In this document: positions 32,383 to 41,090 of the stretch, one piece after another | How positions within the stretch are numbered: position 1 is the stretch's first letter | Layout of the letters: each line of letters begins with the position of its first letter | Assembly: GCF_000183745.1 (NCBI RefSeq) | Contig: NC_014753.1 | Coordinates: 1 to 64,000 of the forward strand | Source of the DNA: Oceanithermus profundus DSM 14977 | GTDB taxonomy: Bacteria > Deinococcota > Deinococci > Deinococcales > Marinithermaceae | DNA: 64,000 nt | Direction of reading: 5' to 3' | Translations under genes and position numbers: made by a program | The notes under the pieces: generated by a model | What the model was told of the DNA's origin: nothing | The model's database searches: none | What the model saw: only the letters and a program-made list of their open reading frames with translations

Positions 32383-35300
32383 ATGCCAGCGGTCGACCTT
32401 CAAGAGGCCCTAGAGCGGTTCGCCGAGGGGATGCGCTCGGCCTACTCGGTCGCGGGCGCGGCCGGCGATCCGGAAGACCAGCTCAAGCCCCTGATCAAAG
32501 ACCTCCTCGAGGCCCACCCCGGGGTCAGCGCCCAAACCGAGATCCGCATCGACGAGGGCCGCCCCGACGTGGGCGTGTACCTGAACGGCGCCCTGGTCGG
32601 CTTCATCGAGCTCAAGGAGCCCGGCAAGAGCATCGCCCCTTCGAGCTTCCGGGGGCACGATCGGCGGCAGTGGAACAGGTTTCGGAACCTGCCGAACCTC
32701 ATCTACACGAACGGCCGGGACTGGATCCTCTACCGCAAGGGGAAGGCTGAGCGCCGGGCCTCCCTCGCGGCCGACCCGCTCGAGGCCGGCTCGGAAGCCG
32801 TCGACGAGCGCGTCACGCAGGAGATCGAGGCCCTCTTCGCCGACTTCCTCAGCTGGAGCCCGATCGTTCCCTCGCGCCCGCGGGAGCTCGCGGACTTGCT
32901 CGCGGACCTGACGCGGATCGTCCGCCAGCGTGTCGCCGATGCCGTGATCGTCTCCGATTCGGGAATCAGGGAGCTTTGGGAGACGTGGCAGAACACCCTC
33001 TTCCCCGAGGCGAACGAGAAGCGCTTCGCCGACGCCTATGCCCAGACGCTCACCTTCGCCCTTCTGCTGGCCCGAATCGAGGGCGCCGCCGAGCTCCACG
33101 ACCCGCGCCGCGCCGCGGACGCCCTGCGGGACCACCACGGGCTGCTCGGCTCGGTGCTCGAGGTCCTCGCCTACCCGGGGTCGAGGGCTTACGAAGAGGT
33201 TCGCGTCGAGTACGAGCTGCTCGCGCGCGTCCTCGAGGCCCTGGACCCGGCGGCTTTACGCAACGGCGGGACGCACGGGCGCGATCCCTGGCTCTATTTC
33301 TACGAGGACTTCCTGGCGGCCTACGACCCCAAGATGCGCAAGGACTACGGGGTCTACTACACCCCCGTGGAGGTGGTGGGCGCGATGGTGCGCCTCACCC
33401 ACGACGCCTTGCGGCGCATGGGCAAGCCCGCGGGGCTGGCGGACGAGGGCGTCCTGGTCCTCGATCCGGCCGCGGGGACCGGAACCTTTCCGCTCGCCAC
33501 CTTCGACCTGGCCCTCGAAGAGGCTCGGTCCCGGTTCGGGGAAGGCATCGTGCCCGCAAAGGCTGCGGAGCTCGCCCAGAGGCTGTTCGCCTTCGAGATC
33601 CTGATCGGCCCCTACGCGGTGGCGCACCTGCGGCTGCAACGCGCCTACCTGGAAGAGGGGGCGGAAGGAAAGCCCCAGGTCTACCTCACCGACACACTGG
33701 AGGCGCCCGAGCTGCGGCCGCTGGCCCACCTGGGGGTTCTTGAGAAGCCCCTGGTGAAGGAGCACGAGGAAGCCATGGCGGTCAAGCGGGACGCCCCGGT
33801 GCTGGTCGTCATCGGAAACCCCCCGTACGACCGCCACAGTGCTGATGATCCCAAGGGGGGTTGGGTCCGCTTCGGTTTCGGAGCCACGTCAGAGCAGGCC
33901 CGCAGGCAAGCTCGGGAAAAGCTCTTCGGCCCCTACGCCGAGCGGCGTCTGCTGGACGATTTCATCGATCCCGTGCGGGAAGCCGGCGCGAGCGTTCACC
34001 TCAAGAACGTCTACAACCTCTACGTCTACTTCTGGCGCTGGGCCCTGTGGAAGGTCTTCGAGTCGCCGGGCGCCCCCGGGCCCGGCATCGTGACCTTCAT
34101 CACCGCCAGCTCCTACCTGCGCGGGCCCGGCTTCGCCGGCATGCGCAAGTTCATGCGCGAGGTCTTCGACGACCTCTGGATCCTCGACCTGGGGGGCGAC
34201 AACCGCGCGCCCTCCTGGGCCCGTGACGACGAGAACGTTTTCAACATCGAAACCCCGGTGGCGATCGCGGTGGGGGTCCGCTACGCGCGCGAGAAAGCCC
34301 GCGCCCGTGCTCGGGTTCGCTACGTGCGCCTGCGGGGTCCCCGCGAGGCCAAGCTCAAGCGGCTGGCTGCGCTTTCGAACCTCGACGACCTGCCCTGGAA
34401 GGACGCCCCCGAAGCCCCCGATGCCCCCTTCGTGCCGGGCGCATCCGGCGACTACCTGTCGTTTCTTCCTCTGCGTGACCTCTTTCCCTGGCAGTACTCG
34501 GGTGTGGAGTTCAAGCGCACGTGGCCCATCGCCCCCGATCCGGAAGTTCTGAGGGCGCGCTGGAGAAGGCTTCTCGAAGCCTCGCTGGACGAGCGGCAAA
34601 GGTTGTTCAAAGAAACGGATGACCGGACGGTTTTCTCGGAGGTAGATGACCCCGTTACCGGTAAATCGCTAGATCCGATAGGCGAGCTGTCACCTTCGTT
34701 TCCCCCGACTGAACCGGTTCGATACGGCTTCCGGAGCCTGGACCGGCAGTGGGCCCTGCTCGACCCTCGCTTGGCCAGTCGCCTTCGGCCGCCCCTCGTC
34801 GCGAGCCACGGCCCGGGGCAGCTCTACCTCACGACGTTGATGAGCATACCCCTGGGGGCGGGTCCTGCGATCATGGCGACGGCGCTCATCCCCGACAGGC
34901 ATTACTTTTCGGGTAGAGGCGGCAAAGACGTCCTTCCCCTTTTCCGTGACCCCGCCGGTGAACGACCCAACCTGGCCCCGGCGCTGCTTTCGTCCCTGAA
35001 AGACGAGTTGGGTTTTGACGTCTTGCCGGGGGACTTCGCCGCCTACGTCTACGGCCTGCTTTCCAACCCGGCCTACACCGCCGCTTTTCACGAAGAGCTC
35101 GAGGCGGAGCCCGGCCCCCGGGTGCCGGTGACGAAGGACCCGCGCCTCTTCGAGCGGGCGGTCGCCCTCGGACGGGAACTCCTCTGGCTGCACACCTACG
35201 GGGAGCGCTACGCCGACGGGCGCACCTGGCCGCCCCCCTTGCGTGCGAAGGTGGTGCAGGCCATCCCCCACACCGAGGAGGGCTATCCCGAGGACTTCTC

Positions 35301-35691
35301 CTACGACCCCGAAACACAGACGCTTCGCGTCGGCGAAGGCGCCGTCGCCCCGGTTTCCAGAGCCGCCTGGGACTACGAGATCTCGGGCTGGAAGCCGTTG
35401 CGGCGCTGGCTCAAGTACCGGATGAAGAAGCCTGCGGGCAAGTCCTCGAGCGCACTCGATGCCATCGTTCCCAGCCGTTGGCCCGCCCGTTTCACGGAGG
35501 AGCTGCTCGAGCTCATCGAGGTCCTCGAGCGAACGGTCGAGATCAACCGCGAGCAGGCGCCCTTACTCGAGGAGGTGCTCGCCTCCCCACTCTTCACCCC
35601 TGATGAGCTCGGTCTGGACGAGATCCCGGAGGAGCTGCGGCAGCCGCCAAAATTCAAGGTGGACGACGAGCAAAAGCCCCTTTTTGACTAG
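32383..35691 (+). CDS. single-chain restriction-modification enzyme (type IIG/ISP-like, no helicase)
   Basis: A 1102-residue enzyme that would both cut and methylate DNA. Residues 55-80 hold a PD-(D/E)xK nuclease site, EGRPDVGVYLN then FIELKEPG (Asp62, Glu76, Lys78). The middle has N6-adenine methylase motif I (VLDPAAGTGTFPLATF, about residue 360) and motif IV VIGNPPYDRH (about residue 480). The C-terminal half resembles the target-recognition region of ISP-type enzymes. No helicase motifs are present. It is the only long plus-strand gene in this part and is monocistronic, with a leaderless promoter. Confidence 0.88.
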   Translation: MPAVDLQEALERFAEGMRSAYSVAGAAGDPEDQLKPLIKDLLEAHPGVSAQTEIRIDEGRPDVGVYLNGALVGFIELKEPGKSIAPSSFRGHDRRQWNRFRNLPNLIYTNGRDWILYRKGKAERRASLAADPLEAGSEAVDERVTQEIEALFADFLSWSPIVPSRPRELADLLADLTRIVRQRVADAVIVSDSGIRELWETWQNTLFPEANEKRFADAYAQTLTFALLLARIEGAAELHDPRRAADALRDHHGLLGSVLEVLAYPGSRAYEEVRVEYELLARVLEALDPAALRNGGTHGRDPWLYFYEDFLAAYDPKMRKDYGVYYTPVEVVGAMVRLTHDALRRMGKPAGLADEGVLVLDPAAGTGTFPLATFDLALEEARSRFGEGIVPAKAAELAQRLFAFEILIGPYAVAHLRLQRAYLEEGAEGKPQVYLTDTLEAPELRPLAHLGVLEKPLVKEHEEAMAVKRDAPVLVVIGNPPYDRHSADDPKGGWVRFGFGATSEQARRQAREKLFGPYAERRLLDDFIDPVREAGASVHLKNVYNLYVYFWRWALWKVFESPGAPGPGIVTFITASSYLRGPGFAGMRKFMREVFDDLWILDLGGDNRAPSWARDDENVFNIETPVAIAVGVRYAREKARARARVRYVRLRGPREAKLKRLAALSNLDDLPWKDAPEAPDAPFVPGASGDYLSFLPLRDLFPWQYSGVEFKRTWPIAPDPEVLRARWRRLLEASLDERQRLFKETDDRTVFSEVDDPVTGKSLDPIGELSPSFPPTEPVRYGFRSLDRQWALLDPRLASRLRPPLVASHGPGQLYLTTLMSIPLGAGPAIMATALIPDRHYFSGRGGKDVLPLFRDPAGERPNLAPALLSSLKDELGFDVLPGDFAAYVYGLLSNPAYTAAFHEELEAEPGPRVPVTKDPRLFERAVALGRELLWLHTYGERYADGRTWPPPLRAKVVQAIPHTEEGYPEDFSYDPETQTLRVGEGAVAPVSRAAWDYEISGWKPLRRWLKYRMKKPAGKSSSALDAIVPSRWPARFTEELLELIEVLERTVEINREQAPLLEEVLASPLFTPDELGLDEIPEELRQPPKFKVDDEQKPLFD

Positions 35692-35707
35692 GCCGTCGCT
35701 TCACCGA

Positions 35708-36238
35708 TCACGTTCCTGACTTCACCGGCAACCGGTACACGGGGGCGTTCGCGGGCAACCTGCGCGGGCTGAAGCGCCACACCTCGATGGGAAGGTCCCA
35801 CCAGAACTCCTCGAGGACGGCCTGCACGGACATGCGGTCCAGCCGTCCGAGCCCAACCCCGGGGAAGTTCACCCCGATGCGCAGGCCTGGATTCCGCGAG
35901 GTGAAGACCGCGAGCTTCTGCGCGGCCAGGGCGATCAGGTCGATGCTGGCGCGCCCTCTGTAGTGGAACTTGGTCTGGAAGGCCCCGAGGCCCAGCTCCC
36001 GGTCCACCAGCAGCCCGTAGACGTAGGCCCCGTAGCGTTCGTCGTAGGCGCCCTCCTCCCGCGCGAGCCGGCCGAAGACGGCCGGCGCGGTGGGGTCGAG
36101 CTGCTTCGCCATCTTGGCCGCGCCCGCGCCCATCACGAGCTCCCCGTTGCGCTTCACCACCCCGTTGGCCGTGAAGAGCCGCAGGTCGGGGGCGTCCTTC
36201 AGGTTGGGGTCAAACAGGTTCCCACTCTTCAAGATCAT
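35708..36238 (-). CDS. macro-domain-like protein
   Basis: A 176-residue protein resembling ADP-ribose-binding macro domains: LFTANGVVKRNGELVMGAGAA is the nucleotide-binding segment, and GVNFPGVGLGRLDRMSVQAVL is the second loop, where macro proteins have PxxGxGxxG. It could hydrolyse or bind ADP-ribose derivatives or 1''-phosphates. Two RES toxins in the window act on NAD+, but a link is only a guess. ATG 36238 follows GGAGG. It converges on the restriction-modification gene. Confidence 0.7.
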   Translation of the reverse strand: MILKSGNLFDPNLKDAPDLRLFTANGVVKRNGELVMGAGAAKMAKQLDPTAPAVFGRLAREEGAYDERYGAYVYGLLVDRELGLGAFQTKFHYRGRASIDLIALAAQKLAVFTSRNPGLRIGVNFPGVGLGRLDRMSVQAVLEEFWWDLPIEVWRFSPRRLPANAPVYRLPVKSGT

Positions 36239-36296
36239 GGTTACCTCCTCTGGTTCGGCGGGCCCGGCGCCCCGAGCCCCGCCTGGCCGGCGGACC

Positions 36297-36518
36297 TCAG
36301 TGCGCCCGGCGCCGGACGCGGTAGCCGTACACCGCCTCCTCGTCCTCGGGGTCGTAGAGGTCGATGCGTTCGCTCCCTGCCTCGTCGAAGACCATCTCCA
36401 CGCCGAGGCCCAGACGCTCGGCCAGGCGCTCGGCCAGCTCCTCGAGGCACGGCTCGCAGAGGTCCTCCAGGCCGGGGTCGTCGACGCAGTACACGAAGCC
36501 TCGTTCTCCCTTGGGCAT
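36297..36518 (-). CDS. small hypothetical protein
   Basis: A 73-residue acidic protein with three cysteines (YCVDDPGLEDLCEPC) that may bind metal, followed by a helix and a beta strand. Start placed at ATG 36518, five bases from AGGAGG, rather than GTG 36524. Unknown function. Confidence 0.55.
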   Translation of the reverse strand: MPKGERGFVYCVDDPGLEDLCEPCLEELAERLAERLGLGVEMVFDEAGSERIDLYDPEDEEAVYGYRVRRRAH

Positions 36519-36600
36519 GCCCACCTCCTTTCTCGGATCGCCGCGACCATGAAAAAATCGGCCCCGAAGGGCCGCTTGCTCGATGGACGAAGGGGTGGGG

Positions 36601-36921
36601 CTATCCGCCTTGGTTCCTGGCCACCCCCCGGGTCACGCCGAAGACCTTCTCCTCGAGCCTGCGGCGAACCTCCTCGTAGCGGCGCCTAGGCTCCGCCTCC
36701 TCGCACTGCCCCAGCACGATGCAGCGCTCGAGCTCCCTTTCGAGCTCCCCGAGCTCCTGCACCGCATCGCCGAGCAGCGCGTCCTGGGTGGCGTAGTGCT
36801 CCCACTTGCCGGGCTCGCGGTAGCGATGGATCGTCGCCATCGCCTCCCTGACCCCCCGCCAGGTCTCCTCCGCGGCCCGGGCCAGCTCTCGCACCTCGTC
36901 CAACAAACCCACGAGCTCCAT
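36601..36921 (-). CDS. small helical hypothetical protein
   Basis: A 106-residue charged helical protein (QELGELERELERCIVLGQCEE). No recognised family and no strong ribosome binding site. Upstream is a low-complexity G/C-asymmetric region. Confidence 0.45.
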   Translation of the reverse strand: MELVGLLDEVRELARAAEETWRGVREAMATIHRYREPGKWEHYATQDALLGDAVQELGELERELERCIVLGQCEEAEPRRRYEEVRRRLEEKVFGVTRGVARNQGG

Positions 36922-36977
36922 GACCTCACGCTAGCGCACCCCAGGCCCCCACCCCGGCGCTCATGACCCAAACCATA

Positions 36978-37152
36978 CACACCCCCCCAACTACCCTCAC
37001 CACCACCCCCAAACCCCCTCTCCCCTCCCCTCCCCAACCCGCTTTCGCGCACGCGCTCGCGCCCGCGCAAGCCTCCGCGAAAGCGGCGAGGGTGGGGAAG
37101 GGGGGAGGTTGGGGTGGGTGGGGGGTGTGGGGTAGGGGGAGGGGTGGGTATG
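36978..37152. repeat. large C-rich/G-rich imperfect inverted repeat
   Basis: The left half is C-tracts (36981-37039) and the right half G-tracts (37090-37152), with a perfect 10-bp inner stem CGCTTTCGCG (37040-37049) and CGCGAAAGCG (37076-37085), and CCCCAACC against GGTTGGGG further out. Nine or more G-runs of three to six could form G-quadruplexes on the plus strand. It separates divergent genes, so a promoter or replication role is possible. Confidence 0.7.
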
Positions 37153-37164
37153 GGTTAAGCGGGG

Positions 37165-37173
37165 TGCTAGCAT
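37165..37173 (+). promoter_or_regulatory. extended -10 promoter, leaderless start
   Basis: TGCTAGCAT matches an extended -10 box and ends 7 bases before ATG 37181. Transcription would start close to that ATG. No ribosome binding site precedes it. Confidence 0.5.
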
Positions 37174-37180
37174 GGTTGGG

Positions 37181-37996
37181 ATGGCTCGGATCAAGGCGGT
37201 GGCGTCGTGGCTCGTCGGCCTGGCCGGGGCCCTGGTCCTCTCCGGTCTCCTCGCCTACCTCGTCTACGGGGTGCTCCTGCGCTTCGGCCTCGAGCCGGAT
37301 CGGGCGGCCAGCTTCGCGGCCCCCACCTGGCCGGGCTTCGTGGTCGCCCTCTTCACCGTGGCCTTGTGGCGCTCCACCCAGGCCCAGGCGGAGGCCACCC
37401 GGGCGATGCAGGAGCTCCAGGCGCGCATGGCCGCGGCGGACCTCGCACCGCTCCTGGGCGTCCGGGTGGTGAAGGAGTTCGACGATGCGCTCGGGCGGCA
37501 AAGCTCGTGGATCGAGGTCTCCAACCTGGGCAAGTACGGCGTCCTCTTGCTATCGGCCTACTTTCTGGAGTCGTGCACCACGAAGGTGCCAACAAGGAAG
37601 CCCTTGGAGGAGCTGGGCAGGCGAAGCGACTTCCCCGCAGCCATACCCAGCGGCGCAACCGTGCGGATCCTCAGGTTGGATCCCGTCGACGGGGTTCTCA
37701 AGGAGGGGCAAACGGAAGAGCTGGGCTGCCTCGTCCTCTCGTTGCTCTACGGGAGCGAGGACCTCGTGCGCTGCTACGACGCGACGAGGGTCGTGGATGC
37801 GGTAATCCGAATCGTCTACGAAAGGCCCGATTCGCGGGAGCACGTCTCGTTGTTCGAGCCCCCCAAGGATTTCCCATACGAAAAGGCTCGATACGGAGAA
37901 GTCGAGGAAACGATCGTCGTTCCCGCCACCGTACTGAAGGAGCGCCCCTGCCCGCGCTGGGTAGCCCGGGCCCTGGATGCCGCCGAGGGCGCGTAG
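37181..37996 (+). CDS. membrane-anchored hypothetical protein
   Basis: A 271-residue protein with two N-terminal membrane segments (VASWLVGLAGALVLSGLLA and PTWPGFVVALFTVALW), a short helical linker and a large cytoplasmic domain rich in beta strands. I do not recognise the family. I prefer ATG 37181 over ATG 37172 because the -10 box would overlap the earlier codon. Confidence 0.6.
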   Translation: MARIKAVASWLVGLAGALVLSGLLAYLVYGVLLRFGLEPDRAASFAAPTWPGFVVALFTVALWRSTQAQAEATRAMQELQARMAAADLAPLLGVRVVKEFDDALGRQSSWIEVSNLGKYGVLLLSAYFLESCTTKVPTRKPLEELGRRSDFPAAIPSGATVRILRLDPVDGVLKEGQTEELGCLVLSLLYGSEDLVRCYDATRVVDAVIRIVYERPDSREHVSLFEPPKDFPYEKARYGEVEETIVVPATVLKERPCPRWVARALDAAEGA

Positions 37997-38027
37997 CGGC
38001 CCGGTCGCGGCGCCTTCCCGGGGCCGG

Positions 38028-38429
38028 TCAGGCGGCCCGCGGCCTGCGGGCGACGAAGTCGGGCCAAGCGGCCGCGAGTTCCCCGGGGGCGAGGCGCTCC
38101 AGGGGGAGGACGAGGTCGGCGGCGCCTTCGCGCTCGAAGCGCACCCACCCCCCTTCGAGGACCTCGAAGCGCAGGGCGCCGGGCCCGGGGAGGGCCTTCC
38201 CTTCCAGGTGGAAGCGCAGCGGCCAGGGCTCCGCGCCGGAGCCGGGGGCGTTGGCGTAGGCGGGGACGGAGAGGTAGCGTTCCCCCAGGCCGCGGGCGAC
38301 CAGGCGGTTCAGGCGGGGGAAGAGCAGCCAGTCGACCTGGTGCTGGGGGGCGAAGATGGGGCGGCGCAGGGCGTCGGCGACCTCGGCGGGGACGAGGACG
38401 ACGGCGAGGGCTTCACCGGGGTTCGGCAT
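38028..38429 (-). CDS. hypothetical protein
   Basis: A 133-residue protein with MPNPGEALAVVLVPAEVADALRR at the start and a beta-rich C-terminal half. Not recognised. AGGAGG precedes ATG 38429. It follows dnaN and one small gene on the same strand. Confidence 0.55.
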   Translation of the reverse strand: MPNPGEALAVVLVPAEVADALRRPIFAPQHQVDWLLFPRLNRLVARGLGERYLSVPAYANAPGSGAEPWPLRFHLEGKALPGPGALRFEVLEGGWVRFEREGAADLVLPLERLAPGELAAAWPDFVARRPRAA

Positions 38430-38449
38430 GGGACCTCCTTTCGTAGGCG

Positions 38450-38773
38450 TCAGGCGGCCTCGCGCTCCGGGGCCGCATGGGCCTCGCGCACGAGTTCGGG
38501 GAAGAGCGGTATACGCTTCGGGGCCGCGGCCAGGGCGGCCCGGGCGGCCTGCACGACCTCCTCCGGGAGCTGGCCCGCGTGGCGCACGGCCAGCTCGGCG
38601 AGGGCGGCGTTCGCCCGCACCCGCCGGGCCAGGATCCGGGCGACCTTGGGCTCCGAGAAGAGCCCTTCGAAGTAGCGGCTTTCCAGCAGGCCGGGGTCGG
38701 CCGCGGCCATGAGCAGGAAGAGGGCCGCGCGCCCGGCGCGGCCCGCGGGGGTCTTGGGATAGGGCTGGAGCAT
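38450..38773 (-). CDS. small hypothetical protein downstream of dnaN
   Basis: A 107-residue Ala-rich helical protein, MLQPYPKTPAGRAGRAALFL.... It begins 6 bases after the dnaN stop, so they are probably co-translated. Function unknown. Confidence 0.55.
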   Translation of the reverse strand: MLQPYPKTPAGRAGRAALFLLMAAADPGLLESRYFEGLFSEPKVARILARRVRANAALAELAVRHAGQLPEEVVQAARAALAAAPKRIPLFPELVREAHAAPEREAA

Positions 38774-38779
38774 GGCCGG

Positions 38780-40000
38780 CTAGACGCGCAGCGGCACCAC
38801 GACGGCGAGGTAGCCGTCCAGCGCCTCGGCGTCGCGCACCGCCAGCGGCGTGGTCGGGCCGGTGAGGTCGAGGCGCGCCCGGCGCGCCACCGGGCCGAGG
38901 GCGTCCTCCAGGTAGCTGGCGTTGAGGGCCGTGGTCAGGGGCTCGCCCTGGTAGTCGATCCCCTCCAGGACCTCCTCGCCGCGGCCGTAGTCGCCCTCGC
39001 TCACCAGCCGCACCCGGCCCTCCTCGAAGGTGAGGTCGACGCGGTGGTTGGTGGCGTCACTCATCACCGTGGTGCGCCGGAGGGCCTCGCGGAAGGGGCG
39101 GACGTCGAACTCGGCCACGAAGGGGGCCTCGGCGGGGATCACCCGGGCGTACTCGGGGTAGGTCCCGTCGAGGAGGGCGGTGGCGTAGCGCACCCCCTCG
39201 GCGTGGAGGGCGAGGCGGCCGGGGCGGTGGTGGAGCTGGACCACCCCCTCCACCCCCCGGAGGACCCGCAGCAGCTCCACCACCGAGGCCTTCGGGACGA
39301 CCAGCGCCAGCGGCTCGGGGGCGGCGCCGTCGCCGTCCTCGGGAACGGGGAAGGTGCGGTGCACCGCGGCCCCTTCGGGCAGGGGGCGGTCGACGAGCGC
39401 CAGGCGGAAGCCGTCGGAGGCCACCCCGCGCAGCCGCTCGGGGTGGACTTCGAGCTGGACGCCGGTGAAGACGGCGCGGTAGTTCTCGTTGGAGGTGGCG
39501 TAGGCCACCGGCTCCAGCAGCGCGGCCAGCTCGGCCGCGGGGAGGCTCGCCAGCGGGTCCCCGCCGAAGTCGAGGGGGAGCTCCAGGTCCCCGGCGGAGA
39601 GGTGCAGGCGGGTGGCGAAGCGGCCGGCCTCCAGGGTGAGCGTCTCCCCTTCCAGCGTCAGGGTCACGGTCCCGGCGCCCAGCGAGCGCACCACCTGGGT
39701 CAGCGGCGCCGCCGGCACTAGCCGGGTGGGGCCGGGAGGGGCCTCGGCGGGGAGGACGAGCTCCAGGTCCTGGGCGCCGTTCGTGCCGGCGAGGACCAGC
39801 GCCCCCTCGGCGGGGGTGAGGGCGACGCTGAGGTAGGCGGGCTCGCTGCTGCGGGCGGGCAGGACGCGCGCCAGCCGGTCGAGGGCCCCCTTGAGGGCCT
39901 TCGTCTCCACGGTGATCGTGACGGCGTCGGCGGCGTCGGCGGCGTCGGCAGTCTGGGGTTCGGGGGCGGTTTCCTGCGGGCGTCTCAGCGTGGCTTCCAT
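38780..40000 (-). CDS. dnaN: DNA polymerase III beta sliding clamp (plasmid copy)
   Basis: The clamp holds DNA polymerase III on DNA. The 406-residue protein has the three-domain beta-clamp pattern: VETKALKGALDRLARVLPAR, the RLHLSAGDLELP region, SNENYRAVFTGVQLEV, and LLDGTYPEYARVIP in domain 2-3. An Asp-Ala-Ala-rich N-terminal tail encoded by a small GGCGTC tandem repeat precedes domain 1, and the protein is longer than usual (about 370). ATG 40000 follows AAGGAGA. A second clamp gene on a mobile replicon is uncommon. Confidence 0.92.
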   Translation of the reverse strand: MEATLRRPQETAPEPQTADAADAADAVTITVETKALKGALDRLARVLPARSSEPAYLSVALTPAEGALVLAGTNGAQDLELVLPAEAPPGPTRLVPAAPLTQVVRSLGAGTVTLTLEGETLTLEAGRFATRLHLSAGDLELPLDFGGDPLASLPAAELAALLEPVAYATSNENYRAVFTGVQLEVHPERLRGVASDGFRLALVDRPLPEGAAVHRTFPVPEDGDGAAPEPLALVVPKASVVELLRVLRGVEGVVQLHHRPGRLALHAEGVRYATALLDGTYPEYARVIPAEAPFVAEFDVRPFREALRRTTVMSDATNHRVDLTFEEGRVRLVSEGDYGRGEEVLEGIDYQGEPLTTALNASYLEDALGPVARRARLDLTGPTTPLAVRDAEALDGYLAVVVPLRV

Positions 40001-40118
40001 GCGGTCTCCTTCCTGCCCCACACGGGGGCTTCGTGCGAAGGACGCGCCCATTCGGAGGGGCGTCCGGGGTAGGCTTGGGTTAGATAGGGGGGCGGGTATG
40101 CTCTCCGGGGAGGTGAGG

Positions 40119-41081
40119 ATGGAACAGCTCGGCCTCTTCGAGGACCACGGTTGGCTCGACCCCGACGAGCGGCGCCGCCGGATCGCGGCGGCCCTCCAGG
40201 GGCGGGACGTCGCGGGGGTGCTCGCCGGCTTCGACGCCTTCCTGCGCGGCTTCGGCCACCCGGAGTCGAGCCGGGGCGTCTGGGGCGCGGCCCTGGGCGA
40301 CTTCCTCGCCTGGCTGTGGCTGTGGCAGGGGCGGGAGGGCCTCGACCTGCGGCCGGGCGACGTCGAGGCCTGGGCGGCGGCGCTGACCACGGCCGGTCGC
40401 CACCGGCTGGAGGGCAACGCCCCGCGCCGGCCGCTGGCCGCGGGCAGCCTGCGCACCTGGCTGCACGGGCTGCGGCGGGCGGTGGACTTCTTCGCCTGGG
40501 CCGGCCACCCCTGGCCGGACGAGGTGCGCTGGCCGGTGCTGCGCAAGGACCGGGCCGACCAGCAGCCCCCGGTGACCCACGAGGAGTTCGGCCGCCTGCT
40601 CGCGGCCGCGGACGGCCGGCCGGAGCCGGAGCGGACGCTCCTGCGGGCCATCCTCTACCTGGCCGGCGACGCGGGGCTGCGCCAGCGGGAGATGGAGCAC
40701 CTGCGCCTCGGCGACTACGCCGAGGGGCGGCTGGGGGTGCGCAAGACCCCCTACTACGTCGAGCGGCGGATCGACCTCTCCCCCGCCGCGCGCGAGGCGG
40801 TCGAGGCCTGGCTGGAGGCCCGGGCCCGACTGGGCGCGCTCCCCGAGGAGGAGGCCTTCTTCGTGAGCCCCAGGCGGCGGGTGCCGCTCAAGCAGGACGC
40901 CTTCGCCCGGCGCCTCGCCGAGCTCTTCGAGGAGGCGGGCGTGGGCAAGGGGCGGCGGATGGCGGCGCGCCGGCTGCGCTCGCGGGCCCGCGAGCTCGCC
41001 TGGCAGCGCCTCGGCAAGCGCGAGGCGGTGGCCGAGTTCCTGGGGGTGGACCACCCCGAGGGGCCGGTCTGGACCCTCTAG
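40119..41081 (+). CDS. tyrosine-recombinase-like protein lacking the catalytic tyrosine
   Basis: A 320-residue protein with the XerC/D layout: an N-terminal SAM-like core-binding domain (residues 30-150) and a C-terminal catalytic-type domain. Box I AGDAGLRQREMEHLRLGDY keeps the first Arg. Box II should read HxLRHTFA but is ARRLRSRARELA, and the terminal LGHxxxxxxxxY is FLGVDHPEGPVWTL, with Trp in place of Tyr. It is therefore probably not a recombinase and may bind DNA. Start at ATG 40119 (GGGGAGG five bases upstream); ATG 40098, just after a TTAGAT -10 box, is an alternative. Confidence 0.7.
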   Translation: MEQLGLFEDHGWLDPDERRRRIAAALQGRDVAGVLAGFDAFLRGFGHPESSRGVWGAALGDFLAWLWLWQGREGLDLRPGDVEAWAAALTTAGRHRLEGNAPRRPLAAGSLRTWLHGLRRAVDFFAWAGHPWPDEVRWPVLRKDRADQQPPVTHEEFGRLLAAADGRPEPERTLLRAILYLAGDAGLRQREMEHLRLGDYAEGRLGVRKTPYYVERRIDLSPAAREAVEAWLEARARLGALPEEEAFFVSPRRRVPLKQDAFARRLAELFEEAGVGKGRRMAARRLRSRARELAWQRLGKREAVAEFLGVDHPEGPVWTL

Positions 41082-41090
41082 GAGGAAGAC

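Noticed and set aside
39927-39953. Tandem GGCGTC-type repeat at the dnaN N-terminus
   Set aside because: A codon-level Asp-Ala-Ala repeat encoding a flexible tail; no sign of a regulatory repeat or CRISPR.
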